Origin: JAWWPG01 sp033850885
Lineage (GTDB): Bacteria > Actinomycetota > Actinomycetes > Propionibacteriales > Nocardioidaceae
Reading direction: 5' to 3'
Assembly (NCBI GenBank): GCA_033850885.1
Contig: JAWWPG010000012.1
Coordinates: 1 to 64,000, forward strand
Length of the DNA: 64,000 nt
The position numbers were made by a program, and so were the translations under genes. Below the pieces are notes generated by a model that ran no database searches, was not told the DNA's origin, and saw only the letters and a program-made list of their open reading frames with translations. Position 1 is the stretch's first letter. Each line of letters starts with the position of its first letter. Below, piece after piece: positions 49,025-58,267 of the stretch.

Positions 49025-50624
49025 ATGTCCTCCTTGTCCCCGCTTGTCGCCGTCGATGTCTCGAAGTCGTACGGCGACAAGGTCGTGCTCGACGGCGTGG
49101 CCGTGGTCGCCAACCCCAGCGAGCCGACGGGCCTCGTCGGCGAGAACGGTGCCGGGAAGTCGACGCTGCTGCGGATCCTCATCGGCGCGGAAGAAGCCGA
49201 CGCCGGCTCCATCTTGCTGCCGCCCGACGCCGGGTACATCGCGCAGGACACAGACTTCGGCGGTGCCACGACCGTCGGCGAGGTCCTCACCGACGCGCTG
49301 GCACCGCTGCACGAGGCGGTGCGTCGCCTCGAGGACCTCGCGCACCGACTGGAGGAACCGGCGGCGGCCGCAGCGTACGTGGACGCGCTGGAGTGGGCGA
49401 CGCAGCACGACGCCTGGGACGCCGACCGGCGGACCGGGCTGGCCGCCCACCACCTCGGTCTCGCGCCGATCGACAGGTCCCGACCGGTCGCCGAGCTCTC
49501 GGGCGGGGAACGGACCAGGCTGGCGCTTGCGGCACTGATGGCCCGCCGGCCGGGGTGTGTGATCCTCGACGAGCCAACGAACCACCTCGACGACGAGGCG
49601 ATCGGGTTCCTCGAGGCGTTCCTGCTCGAGCTGCCCGGCGTGGTCCTGGTGGCGAGCCACGACAGGGTCTTCCTCGACCGCGTCTGCTCGGTCATCATCG
49701 ACCTCGACGCCAGCCACTTCGGAGTGGACGGAAACGGTGGAAACCGGTTCGGCGGTGGCTTCTCGTCATACCTCGAGCAGAAGGCTGCCGCGCGGCAACG
49801 ATGGGAGGACACGTTCCGCGCGCAACAGGAGGAGCTCAACGACCTTCGCCGGGCGGCACGGGGAGTGGCGCGGCAGGTGGGTCACGCCTGGCGACCGCCG
49901 CGCGACCACGACAAGGCCATCGTCCACGGCAAGGCCCAGATCAAGCAGGCGGCGGTCAGCCGCCGCGTCCGCAACGTCGAGCGTCGAGTCGACGTACTCG
50001 AACAGGACCAGGTCCGCAAGCCTCCGCGGGAGCTCCGTTTCCACCAGCCGCTCGCCGGGCGGGCCGCAGGGACGGGGCTGGTGGTGTTCGTGCGCGGCTT
50101 GGTGGTGCCCGGCCGGGTCTCGGTCGACGGCCTCGACGTCCTGCGGGCGACCATCTCCTCGTCACGGGAGCGAACGGGTCCGGGAAGTCGAGCCTGCTGG
50201 CCGTCCTGGCCGGCCGGCTGGCACCCGCAGGCGGGACGGTGTCCGTGACGGCTCGCAAGGTGGGGATGCTCGCCCAGGAGGCGCGGTTCTCGGACCTGGC
50301 CCGCACTCCGGCGGACCTGTACGACGCGGCCCCGGCTCACCGATGCCTCTGCGCGACCTCGGCCTGCTGCATCCGAGGGACCTCGCGAGGCCGGTGGGAC
50401 TGCTGAGTGTCGGACAGCAGCGGCGGCTCGCATTGGCGATCCTGGTCGCCGGCCGGGTCGACCTGCTGCTGCTCGACGAGCCGACCAACCACATCTCGCT
50501 GACCCTCGCCGGAGAGCTCGAGTCAGCATTGGAAGGTTCCCTGGCCAGCATCGTCGTGGCGAGCCACGACAGGTGGCTTCGGCGGTGCTGGTCGGGTGCG
50601 ACCCTCAGCCTCGACGGGCCGTGA
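49025..50624 (+). pseudogene. ABC-F family ATPase, disrupted by two frameshifts
   Basis: Duplicated ABC domains without membrane segments, about 530 residues. First domain: GENGAGKST, LSGGERTRLALAAL, DEPTNHLDD. The frame is lost at about 50130-50145. The second Walker A, GANGSGKSS, is read in another frame, lost again at about 50335. Signature LSVGQQRRLAL and DEPTNHI are read in the third. Each shift fits loss of one base. The linker resembles the target-protection type rather than EttA. Starts at ATG 49025. Either a recent pseudogene or sequencing errors. Confidence 0.8.
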
Positions 50625-51561
50625 TCTTCTCCGTGACCGCCGGGAGCACGGTGTGCAGGTCGCCCACCACCCCAAAGTCGACAAGCTCGAAGATCGGGGC
50701 TTCCTCATCCTTGTTCACGGCCACGATCGTCTTCGACGTCTGCATGCCGGCGCGGTGCTGGATCGCCCCGGAGATCCCGGTGGCGACGTAGAGCTGCGGC
50801 GAGACCGTCTTGCCGGTCTGTCCGATCTGGTAGGCGTGCGGGTACCAGCCGGAGTCGACAGCGGCGCGCGACGCCCCGACGGCGGCGCCCAGGGCATCCG
50901 CCAGCGCCTCGACGGGTTCGAAGTTGCCACCAGTCCCCCGACCGCCCGAGACCACGATAGACGCCTCGGCGAGCTCGGGGCGGCCGGTTGCCGAGCGCTC
51001 CTGCCGGTCGACGATCCTGGCGGCTCGCGCTGCGTCGCTCGGGGTGAACGGCACCGACTCCTCGACTGCGGCTCCGTCCACCTGCTCGGGAGTCGCTGCA
51101 TTTGGCTTGACCGCGATGACCGGGGTGCCCCTGGTCACCCTCGCCCGCACGGTGAAGCTGCCGGCGAACACCGACTGCGTCGTCACGGGTCCCTCGTCCC
51201 CGGCGACGACGTCGACCGCGTCCGTGATGATGCCGGAACCCGTCTTGACGGCGAGCCGGCCCGCGATCTCCTTGCCCTCGGGGCCGGAGACCACCAGTAC
51301 GGCGGCCGGCTGGACCTGTTCGACGAGCTGTGCGAGCGCTTCCGCCTTCGGCGCCACGAGAAACTGCGTGAGCTCAGGGGCGTCGACCACGTAGACCTTC
51401 TCGGCGCCGTGGTGCTTCAGGCTGTCACGGGCGGCCTCGATCCCGCCGCCCATGAACACCGCGGACGGGTCGCCGAGGCGGCGCGCGATCGTCAGCAGCT
51501 CGGCGGTGGTCCTGCGCACCAGGCCGTCGACGTGGTCCACCAGGACGAGAACCTCCGCCAT
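50605..51561 (-). CDS. etfA: Electron transfer flavoprotein alpha subunit
   Basis: The protein has 318 residues. N-terminal AANH-like fold (LVLVDHVDGLVRRTTAELLT) and the C-terminal FAD domain with VVSGGRGTGGNFEPVEALAD, YQIGQTGKTVSPQLYVATG and SGAIQHRAGMQTSKTIVAVN. Receives electrons from acyl-CoA dehydrogenases. It starts 13 bp after etfB. Its end overlaps the ABC-F remnant by 20 bp on the other strand. Confidence 0.96.
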   Translation of the reverse strand: MAEVLVLVDHVDGLVRRTTAELLTIARRLGDPSAVFMGGGIEAARDSLKHHGAEKVYVVDAPELTQFLVAPKAEALAQLVEQVQPAAVLVVSGPEGKEIAGRLAVKTGSGIITDAVDVVAGDEGPVTTQSVFAGSFTVRARVTRGTPVIAVKPNAATPEQVDGAAVEESVPFTPSDAARAARIVDRQERSATGRPELAEASIVVSGGRGTGGNFEPVEALADALGAAVGASRAAVDSGWYPHAYQIGQTGKTVSPQLYVATGISGAIQHRAGMQTSKTIVAVNKDEEAPIFELVDFGVVGDLHTVLPAVTEKITARRG

Positions 51562-51574
51562 GCTCGATCTCCTC

Positions 51575-52351
51575 TCAGATGAACTTGCCGGCGGCCAGGA
51601 ACTCGACGAGCTTGTCCGCGCCCGTACCGTCGTCCGTCACGACCGTGCCAGCGGTGTGTGGGGGTCGAGGCGTGATGGCCTCGACTGAGGTCCAGGCGGC
51701 CGACGGGCCGACATCGTCGGCTCCGAGGCCGAGGTCGGCCAGGGTCAGCGTCTCGAGCGGCTTCTTCTTGGCGGCCATGATGCCCTTGAAAGAGGGGTAA
51801 CGCGGTTCGTTCGCCTGGTCTGTCACGCTCAGCACGAGGGGCAGGTCCGCCTCGATGGTCTCTGTCGCGGCGTCGCCGTCTCGCCGCACCCTGATCGTCG
51901 TCCCCTCGACAGTCACCTCCGAGGCGAACGTGAGCTGCGGAACACCCAGCCGCTCCGCGAGCATCGCCGGTACGACGCCCATGCTGCCGTCCGTCGAGCC
52001 CATGCCACACACGACGAGTTCGAAGCCCGAGCTCTGGAGAGCCTTCGCCAGCACCAGCGAGGTCGCGGGCGCGTCCGAGCCGTGGATGGCGTCGTCGACC
52101 ACATGAATCCCCGCATCGGCGCCCATCTGCAGCGCCTTCAGCACGGCGGCACGAGCCGGTTCGGGACCGACGGTCAACACGATGACCTCCGCCTCATCCG
52201 CATCGCGGATCTGGAGCGCCGCCTCGACGGCGTACTCGTCCAGCTCGGAGAGCAGCCCGTCGACACCCTCCCGGTCCACCGTGGCGTCGGACCTGAACGA
52301 CCGGTCCGCCGTGGCGTCCGGGACGTGCTTCACGCACACAACGATCTTCAT
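51575..52351 (-). CDS. etfB: Electron transfer flavoprotein beta subunit
   Basis: The protein has 258 residues from ATG 52351. VCVKHVPDATADRSFRSDAT start, LDEYAVEAALQIRDADEAEV, VVCGMGSTDGSMGVVPAMLA and the recognition loop EPRYPSFKGIMAAKKKP. Partner of EtfA and first gene of the operon. Confidence 0.96.
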   Translation of the reverse strand: MKIVVCVKHVPDATADRSFRSDATVDREGVDGLLSELDEYAVEAALQIRDADEAEVIVLTVGPEPARAAVLKALQMGADAGIHVVDDAIHGSDAPATSLVLAKALQSSGFELVVCGMGSTDGSMGVVPAMLAERLGVPQLTFASEVTVEGTTIRVRRDGDAATETIEADLPLVLSVTDQANEPRYPSFKGIMAAKKKPLETLTLADLGLGADDVGPSAAWTSVEAITPRPPHTAGTVVTDDGTGADKLVEFLAAGKFI

Positions 52352-52501
52352 GGTCGGGTGAGCCCTCCTGGCGCTGGCCGCGGCCAGCATCCTCCCACGG
52401 CACCCCGCGCCCGGCCGAGTCCGGGGCGGGAGGCCCGGTGTCGAGGGGTGCCTGACCTGGAGTTTCTCGATAGCCTTGGGACTCACCAGAGGAGGTCGAC
52501 G

Positions 52502-52960
52502 ATGACCGAGGGACCCGTGACCGGGCCTGCAGGACCGCGCCCCGGTCCGGAGGCACGAGGGTCGAGGTCGGGTTCCGACGGGTCCGATGTCGCGCCGGCG
52601 AGCGAGGCAGCCAGGGAGCCCCGAAAGCCTGTCTCAGAAGCCGACCGTGCGCCAGCCCCGGCCGACCATTCTCCCGCCGCGTCCACGGCGGGAGATGAGG
52701 ATCTGCTGGCCAGGACCAAGGTCAGCCAGATGTGGATCGGGATCATCGTCTTCGCGATCATCCTCATCCTGCTGCTCATCTTCGTGCTGGAGAACACGAA
52801 GAAGGTGCCGGTCACCTACTTCGGATTCACCGGCAGCCTTCCGCTCGCGGTGGCGATGCTGCTCTCGGCGGTTGCGGGCATCCTCCTCACCGCGATCGCG
52901 GGGACGCTGCGGATCCTGCAGCTACGCAAGCGGGTGCGTAAGGCCAGCGCGGCGGAGTAG
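52502..52960 (+). CDS. LapA-domain (DUF1049) membrane protein
   Basis: The protein has 152 residues from ATG 52502, with GAGGAGG seven bases upstream. A disordered Pro/Ala/Ser-rich N-terminus (about 75 residues) is followed by a helix MWIGIIVFAIILILLLIFVL, the LapA motif ENTKKVPVTYFGFTGSLPLA and a second helix VAMLLSAVAGILLTAIAG, ending in basic residues. Small envelope protein of unknown role. Confidence 0.85.
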   Translation: MTEGPVTGPAGPRPGPEARGSRSGSDGSDVAPASEAAREPRKPVSEADRAPAPADHSPAASTAGDEDLLARTKVSQMWIGIIVFAIILILLLIFVLENTKKVPVTYFGFTGSLPLAVAMLLSAVAGILLTAIAGTLRILQLRKRVRKASAAE

Positions 52961-52968
52961 CCCTACGG

Positions 52969-53616
52969 TTACGCCTGCACGTCCTGGGCTCCCTGGACGC
53001 GGCGGCGCACGACCTTCGCCGGGATGCCCGCGAGCACGGACAGCTCCGGTGTCTTGCCGCGTACGACGGCATGCGCCGCCACGACGGATCCCGCCCCGAT
53101 CTCTGCGCCGCGCAGGACGGAGGACTTGGTGCCGAGCCAGCTTCCGGCGCCGATCCGCACCGGCGACTTGATGATCCCCTGGTCCTTGATCGGCGTGCGC
53201 AGGTCGGTCGTCAGGTGGTCGAAGTCGCAGACGTAGACCCAGTCCGAGACCATCGTCGACGCACCGAACTCGATGTCGAGGTAGCAGTTGACGGTGTTGT
53301 CCCGACCGAACACGCACTTGTCGCCGATCCGCAACGAGCCCTCGTGGCAGCGGACGCTGTTGCCGTCACCGAAGTGCACCCACCTGCCGATCACCAGCCG
53401 GCCATATCCTCGCCGCGCCGACACCTCGACCCGCTTGCCGAAGAACACCAAGCCTTCCGTGACGATGTGCGGGTTGTGCAGGCGGAACCACGCGAACCGC
53501 CAGTAGCGCACGAGGTAGAACGGCGTCCAAGCCCGGTGCGCGATGATCCAGCGCAGGCTGGCAAGTGTCAGAACTCTTGCCTGCCTGGGGTCTCGGCCAG
53601 GGTGGTGTCTACCCAC
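52969..53616 (-). CDS. Left-handed beta-helix acyltransferase-type protein
   Basis: The protein has 215 residues from GTG 53616, five bases after the methyltransferase stop. Hexapeptide-repeat text runs through RLVIGRWVHFGDGNSV, IGDKCVFGRDNTVNCYLDIE, VRIGAGSWLGTKSSVLRGAE and IGAGSVVAAHAVVRGKTPEL, typical of sugar O-acetyltransferases. It is coupled to the upstream methyltransferase, perhaps in glycolipid or polysaccharide modification. Confidence 0.85.
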   Translation of the reverse strand: MGRHHPGRDPRQARVLTLASLRWIIAHRAWTPFYLVRYWRFAWFRLHNPHIVTEGLVFFGKRVEVSARRGYGRLVIGRWVHFGDGNSVRCHEGSLRIGDKCVFGRDNTVNCYLDIEFGASTMVSDWVYVCDFDHLTTDLRTPIKDQGIIKSPVRIGAGSWLGTKSSVLRGAEIGAGSVVAAHAVVRGKTPELSVLAGIPAKVVRRRVQGAQDVQA

Positions 53617-53620
53617 CAGC

Positions 53621-54559
53621 TCAACCCCCGCGTTTCCGCGCGGTCACGGACACGTTGTAGAAGAAGGCGGCGGGGACGACCCGCGCCAGCGCACGGTCGA
53701 GGCGCGACAACCGGATCCACGACCGGTAGGCGAACATCCGCCAGCCGAACCCGAGACGCTCTTCGCGAACGGCGGCCTCGAACGTCCGGATGGGCCACCC
53801 CAGCCAGGCTGCGGTCAGCTCCTCGGTCACCGTCCGTACGCCGACACCGCCCGCCTTCGTCACGATCGCGGCCAGCTCACCGGGGTCGAACGTGTGGAGG
53901 TCGACCACCGCCTCGAGCGCCGCGGCCCGTGATGACGCGTCGAGCTCCTCGCGCGGCCTCGCCCACCGCTCGCGAAGCCGCGGCAGAGCCGTGAGCCGCG
54001 TGGTGAGCCACCACGTGGCGCGGGAGAGCCGGCGAGCCAGATAGTCGCCGTACCGGGTCGGTTCCCCGCAGACGACGAGTCGGGCACCGGGCTTGAGCAC
54101 CCGGACCATCTCCCGGAAGGCCTGCTCGACGTCGGGGACGTGGTGCACGACCGCGTGAGCGACCACGAGGTCGAACGTGTCGTCGTCGAACGGCAGCGTC
54201 TCCGCGTCGGCGGCTCTGCCCTGGATCATGAACCCCAGCTTCTCCGCATTCCGCTTCGCCACGGCGACCATGCCGGGTGAGATGTCCGTGACATGACACG
54301 TCTCGACGACACCGCCGAGTCTGAGGTTCAGGGAGAAGAAACCCGTTCCGCAGCCGACCTCGAGCGATGTGGGATAGGGCCAGCCGTCGGTGCCGGCGAC
54401 GGCGCGGAACCTGTCGCGCGCGTAGTCGATGCACCTCTCGTCGAAGGAGATCGACCATTTCTCGTCATAGGTCTCCGCCTCCCAGTCGTGGTAGAGGACC
54501 TGGGCCAGCTTGGTGTCGTGCCAGGCCGCCTCAACCTGGTCCTGCGTCGCGGACGTGAC
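53621..54559 (-). CDS. Class I SAM-dependent methyltransferase
   Basis: The protein has 312 residues from GTG 54559. SLEVGCGTGFFSLNLRLGG is motif I, DISPGMVAVAKRNAEK motif II, LPFDDDTFDLVVAHAVVHHV and MVRVLKPGARLVVCGEPTRY follow, as in UbiE/COQ5-like enzymes. A C-terminal 120-residue extension is helical. Starts 32 bp after the enoyl-CoA hydratase stop; substrate unknown. Confidence 0.88.
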   Translation of the reverse strand, partial: VTSATQDQVEAAWHDTKLAQVLYHDWEAETYDEKWSISFDERCIDYARDRFRAVAGTDGWPYPTSLEVGCGTGFFSLNLRLGGVVETCHVTDISPGMVAVAKRNAEKLGFMIQGRAADAETLPFDDDTFDLVVAHAVVHHVPDVEQAFREMVRVLKPGARLVVCGEPTRYGDYLARRLSRATWWLTTRLTALPRLRERWARPREELDASSRAAALEAVVDLHTFDPGELAAIVTKAGGVGVRTVTEELTAAWLGWPIRTFEAAVREERLGFGWRMFAYRSWIRLSRLDRALARVVPAAFFYNVSVTARKRGG

Positions 54560-54590
54560 CGGCTGTCCAGCCTGTCGGTCAGGCGTCCCC

Positions 54591-55370
54591 TCAGCGACCC
54601 TCAAAGGTCGCCTTCCCCGGTCCGTTCTCGATGAACGACCTCATCCCGGTCGACCTGTCCTGGGTGGCGAAGAGTCCGGCGAACTGCTGCCGTTCGATCT
54701 CCAGGCCGGTCACCAGGTCGCACTCCAGCCCACGGTCGACCGCCTCCTTCGCGGCCCGCAGAGCGTACGCGGGCGCGTTGGTGAAGCGGGAGGCCCACTT
54801 CACTGCCTCTGGGTAGACGTCGGCAGCGGGCACCACCTTGTCGACGAGACCGATGCTGAGGGCCTCGTCCGCCCCGACGAACCTGCCGGTGAAGATCAGG
54901 TCCTTCGCCTTGGCGGGTCCGATGAGCCTGGCCAGCCGCTGGGTCCCGCCGGCACCAGGGATGACGCCGAGCAGGATCTCCGGCTGGCCGAGCTTCGCAG
55001 TGTCGCCGGCGATGCGGATGTCGGCGCACAGCGCCAGCTCGCAACCGCCGCCGAGGGCGTATCCGGTGACCGCGGCGACCACCGGCTTGGGGATCCGGGC
55101 CACGGAGGTGAAGGCAGACTGCAGGGCGCCGGACCGCTTGACCATGTCGGTGTAGGACATGTCAGCCATCTCCTTGATGTCCGCGCCGGCGGCGAACACG
55201 GTCTCACCGCCATAGACGACCACGGCGTGAACGTCGTCGCGTTCGGCCGCCTCGGTCGCCGCGGCCCGGATCTCCTCCTGCACCGCCTCGTTGAGTGCGT
55301 TCATCGGAGGACGGTCGAGACGGATCGTGCCGATGCCTTCCGCGACCCCGAGGTGCACATGTTCAGCCAT
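54591..55370 (-). CDS. Enoyl-CoA hydratase/isomerase
   Basis: The protein has 259 residues. Crotonase fold: RPPMNALNEAVQEE, oxyanion AGADIKEMADM and second site YALGGGCELALCADIRIAGD, LLGVIPGAGGTQRLARLIG with both glutamates of hydratases (near GGGCE and PGAGG). Acts on trans-2-enoyl-CoA in beta-oxidation. First gene of a three-gene leftward operon. Confidence 0.93.
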   Translation of the reverse strand: MAEHVHLGVAEGIGTIRLDRPPMNALNEAVQEEIRAAATEAAERDDVHAVVVYGGETVFAAGADIKEMADMSYTDMVKRSGALQSAFTSVARIPKPVVAAVTGYALGGGCELALCADIRIAGDTAKLGQPEILLGVIPGAGGTQRLARLIGPAKAKDLIFTGRFVGADEALSIGLVDKVVPAADVYPEAVKWASRFTNAPAYALRAAKEAVDRGLECDLVTGLEIERQQFAGLFATQDRSTGMRSFIENGPGKATFEGR

Positions 55371-55414
55371 GGCGGGCAGCGTATACGGGTCGCGGAGGGT
55401 GACAGGATGGCGGG

Positions 55415-57526
55415 ATGAGCCCTGCCCGACCTGCCGTTATCTGGCCGGGTCATCATCGCCAACGTGGCGCCTGCCACGACGGCCGAGGCACCAACTTCGC
55501 AGTGTGGGCGCCGGAGGCGACGGCTGTCTGGCTGTGCCTCTTCGACGACGTCGGGCGGGAGACGCGGCTGAGGCTGCCCGAGCTCACCCTCGGGGTGTGG
55601 CATGGCTATGTGCCAGGCGTCGGCCCGGGTCAGCACTACGGCTTCCGCGCCGACGGCCCCTGGGACCCCGAGGGGGGCGACCTCTTCAGCATGGACAAGC
55701 TGCTCCTCGACCCCTATGCGCGGGCGATCGAGGGAACGGTCACCCCCGACCCGAGCCTCGCCACGATCACCGGCCATGGCGAGGTCAACCCGGGCGACTC
55801 GGCGCCGTTCGTCCCGCGCAGCGTGGTCGTGGGCGACGACGACTTCGAGTGGGGCGACGACAAGCGACCGGACACCCCGTGGCGCGACACTGTCATCTAC
55901 GAGACACATGTCAAGGGGCTGACGGCGATGGCTAGGGACGTCCCGGCAGCGGCTCGCGGCACCTTCGCCGGCATGGCCCACGAGCGAACCCTCACCTATC
56001 TGACGGACCTGGGCGTCACGGCCGTCGAGCTGCTCCCCTGCCAGCACTTCGTGTCCGAGCCCGCCGTCGTCGCCAAGGGACTCGTCAACTACTGGGGCTA
56101 CAACACCATCGGCTTCTTCGCCCCGCACGCCGCGTACAGCTCGTCGGGAACCCGGGGTGAGCAGGTCCGGGAGTTCAAGCAGATGGTGAAGAACCTGCAC
56201 GCGGCCGGGCTCGAGGTGATCATGGACGTCGTCTACAACCACACCGCGGAGGGTGAGCGGGACGGACCTACCCTGTGCTTCCGCGGCCTCGCGGACGGGG
56301 ACTACTACCTCAACGACGGACGGGGCGGCTATCTCGACGTCACGGGGTGCGGCGACACCGTGAACGTCTCGGGGCGCCAGGTCCTCCAGCTCGTGACGGA
56401 CTCGATGCGCTACTGGGTCACGGAGATGCACGTCGACGGTTTCCGCGTCGACCTTGCCTCCGCGATGTGCCGCCACGGGAATGTCATCGACCTGAATGCG
56501 CCGTTTCTCACGGCGGTCCACCAGGACCCCGTGCTGCGGGAGGTGAAGCTCATCGCGGAGCCATGGGACGCAACTTCGAGCGGTTATCTCGTCGGGATGT
56601 TCCCGCCGCCCTGGTGCGAGTGGAACGACAAGTTCCGCGACACGGTTCGCGACTTCTGGCGCGGACGTGCCGGCGGAGTGCGTGAGCTCGCGTCGCGACT
56701 GTCTGGATCGAGCGATCTGTACGCCGACGACGACCGCCTCCCGTTCGCTTCGATCAACTTCATCACCGCACACGACGGTTTCACCCTCCGCGACCTCGTC
56801 ACCTACGACACCAAGCACAACGAGGCGAACGGCGAGGGGAACCGGGACGGTACCGACGACAACAGGTCGTGGAACTGCGGCGCGGAGGGTGAGACAGCAG
56901 ACCCGGCAGTGCTTGCACTGCGGCACCGGCAGGCAGCCAACCTGCTGGCCACTCTCCTTCTGTCGACCGGCGTGCCGATGCTGACGAGCGGTGACGAGCG
57001 CGGCCGGAGCCAGCGAGGCAACAACAACGCGTTCTGTCTCGACGGCCCCGTCTCCTGGGTCTCGTGGGAGCAGCCGGAAGCTTGGAGCCACCTTCATGAC
57101 ATGACGCGCCTGCTGCTTCGGCTCCGGGCGGAGCACCCGGTGCTGAGGCAGCGCTTCTTCTTCGCGGGCCGGCCGCTTCTCGACGGCGGGCGGAAGGACA
57201 TCAGCTGGCTGACGCCGGGCGGGAACGAGATGGGCCCGGACGACTGGGCCGACTCAGGAGCACGGACGCTCGGTGTCTTCCTGGCCGGTGACTCCCTTCG
57301 CGGGCAGGATGCTGAGGGTGAGCCGATGAAGGACACCTCGTACGTGATGTGGCTCCACTCGGGTGAGGAGCCGGTCGACGTGACGCTGCCCAAGGAGTGG
57401 GCCGGCCACTACATCGAGGTCTTCCGAACCGATTCGGCGGCCGACCCGGCACCACTCGAGCCGGGCGCCTCGGTGAGCCTCCTCGACCACACGTTCGCCC
57501 TCTACGAGGCCGTGACCACGACCTGA
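55415..57526 (+). CDS. glgX: Glycogen debranching enzyme
   Basis: The protein has 703 residues. CBM48-like N-terminus (FAVWAPEATAVWLCLFDD), TIM barrel with IMDVVYNHTAEG, catalytic Asp in HVDGFRVDLASAM, Glu in KLIAEPWDA and the FITAHDGFTLRDLV region. It hydrolyses alpha-1,6 branches of phosphorylase-limit glycogen. It meets sigK tail to tail with 2 bp between. Confidence 0.95.
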   Translation: MSPARPAVIWPGHHRQRGACHDGRGTNFAVWAPEATAVWLCLFDDVGRETRLRLPELTLGVWHGYVPGVGPGQHYGFRADGPWDPEGGDLFSMDKLLLDPYARAIEGTVTPDPSLATITGHGEVNPGDSAPFVPRSVVVGDDDFEWGDDKRPDTPWRDTVIYETHVKGLTAMARDVPAAARGTFAGMAHERTLTYLTDLGVTAVELLPCQHFVSEPAVVAKGLVNYWGYNTIGFFAPHAAYSSSGTRGEQVREFKQMVKNLHAAGLEVIMDVVYNHTAEGERDGPTLCFRGLADGDYYLNDGRGGYLDVTGCGDTVNVSGRQVLQLVTDSMRYWVTEMHVDGFRVDLASAMCRHGNVIDLNAPFLTAVHQDPVLREVKLIAEPWDATSSGYLVGMFPPPWCEWNDKFRDTVRDFWRGRAGGVRELASRLSGSSDLYADDDRLPFASINFITAHDGFTLRDLVTYDTKHNEANGEGNRDGTDDNRSWNCGAEGETADPAVLALRHRQAANLLATLLLSTGVPMLTSGDERGRSQRGNNNAFCLDGPVSWVSWEQPEAWSHLHDMTRLLLRLRAEHPVLRQRFFFAGRPLLDGGRKDISWLTPGGNEMGPDDWADSGARTLGVFLAGDSLRGQDAEGEPMKDTSYVMWLHSGEEPVDVTLPKEWAGHYIEVFRTDSAADPAPLEPGASVSLLDHTFALYEAVTTT

Positions 57527-57528
57527 GC

Positions 57529-58134
57529 TCACCCTTCGCGGCCGTCCTGCCAGGACTCGAGCTCGAACCTGTCACGAAGCCGGCGCATGGCGTCACGGAT
57601 GCGGGTCTTGACGGTGCCGAGCGGGACGTCGAGGATCTCCGCCACCTCGCGGTACGAGCGACCGTCGAAATAGGCGAGCAGGAGGGCCCGCCGTTGCCCG
57701 TCCGGCAGCTCGCTGAGTGCGCGCCTCAACCAGGCGGCCTCCTCGCGCGCCACCACCAGGTCGGACGTATCGGCGTCCTGGACGTCGCCTTCGGTCGTAC
57801 CGAAGCGCTCCTCCCGCCTGGTGGCCCGTTCCGCCGACCTCACGCAGTCGACCGCGCGACGGTGGGCGATCACGTTCAGCCACGCCGAGGTCGTGCCGCG
57901 ATCCGCGTCGAAGCGGACGGCGGTCCGCCAGACCTCCAGATACACCTCCTGGGAGACCTCCTCGGCGTGCGCATGACTTCGCAGGATCCGCAGCACGATG
58001 CCGAAGACGAGAGGGGACGTGGAGAAGTAGAGCTCGTCGAACGCGTCCCGGTCGCCGGTGGAGACCCGCTCCATCAGGGACCTGAGCCGGTCGGGCGCGG
58101 GCCACTTACGCCCGGGCACCACGGACTCAGCCAC
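57529..58134 (-). CDS. sigK: ECF sigma factor, SigK-like
   Basis: The protein has 201 residues from GTG 58134. Region 2: DAFDELYFSTSPLVFGIVLR, VSQEVYLEVWR, TTSAWLNVIAHRRAVD. Region 4: RALLLAYFDGRSYREVAEIL, VPLGTVKTRIRDAMRRLR. The closest group is SigK (ECF19), which is normally followed by the anti-sigma RskA. No anti-sigma gene follows here, since glgX converges 2 bp away. Naming is by group resemblance. Confidence 0.85.
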   Translation of the reverse strand: MAESVVPGRKWPAPDRLRSLMERVSTGDRDAFDELYFSTSPLVFGIVLRILRSHAHAEEVSQEVYLEVWRTAVRFDADRGTTSAWLNVIAHRRAVDCVRSAERATRREERFGTTEGDVQDADTSDLVVAREEAAWLRRALSELPDGQRRALLLAYFDGRSYREVAEILDVPLGTVKTRIRDAMRRLRDRFELESWQDGREG

Positions 58135-58193
58135 CGTTGCGCTCAGGTGTCTGTAGCACGGTCTCTGCTCATATCCGGGTGCCGCCTTGTCCG

Positions 58194-58210
58194 GCTAGCA
58201 AATTCCTAGC
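58194..58210. promoter_or_regulatory. Inverted repeat upstream of sigK
   Basis: GCTAG - 7 bp - CTAGC, 60-76 bp upstream of the sigK start and past the end of glgP. Possible operator or promoter element; short, so weak evidence. Confidence 0.3.
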
Positions 58211-58267
58211 ACATCGGGCGATCCGGAGTGTGGTGAATCTCGAACTGGGCCACCTGCCGCAGCGAGG

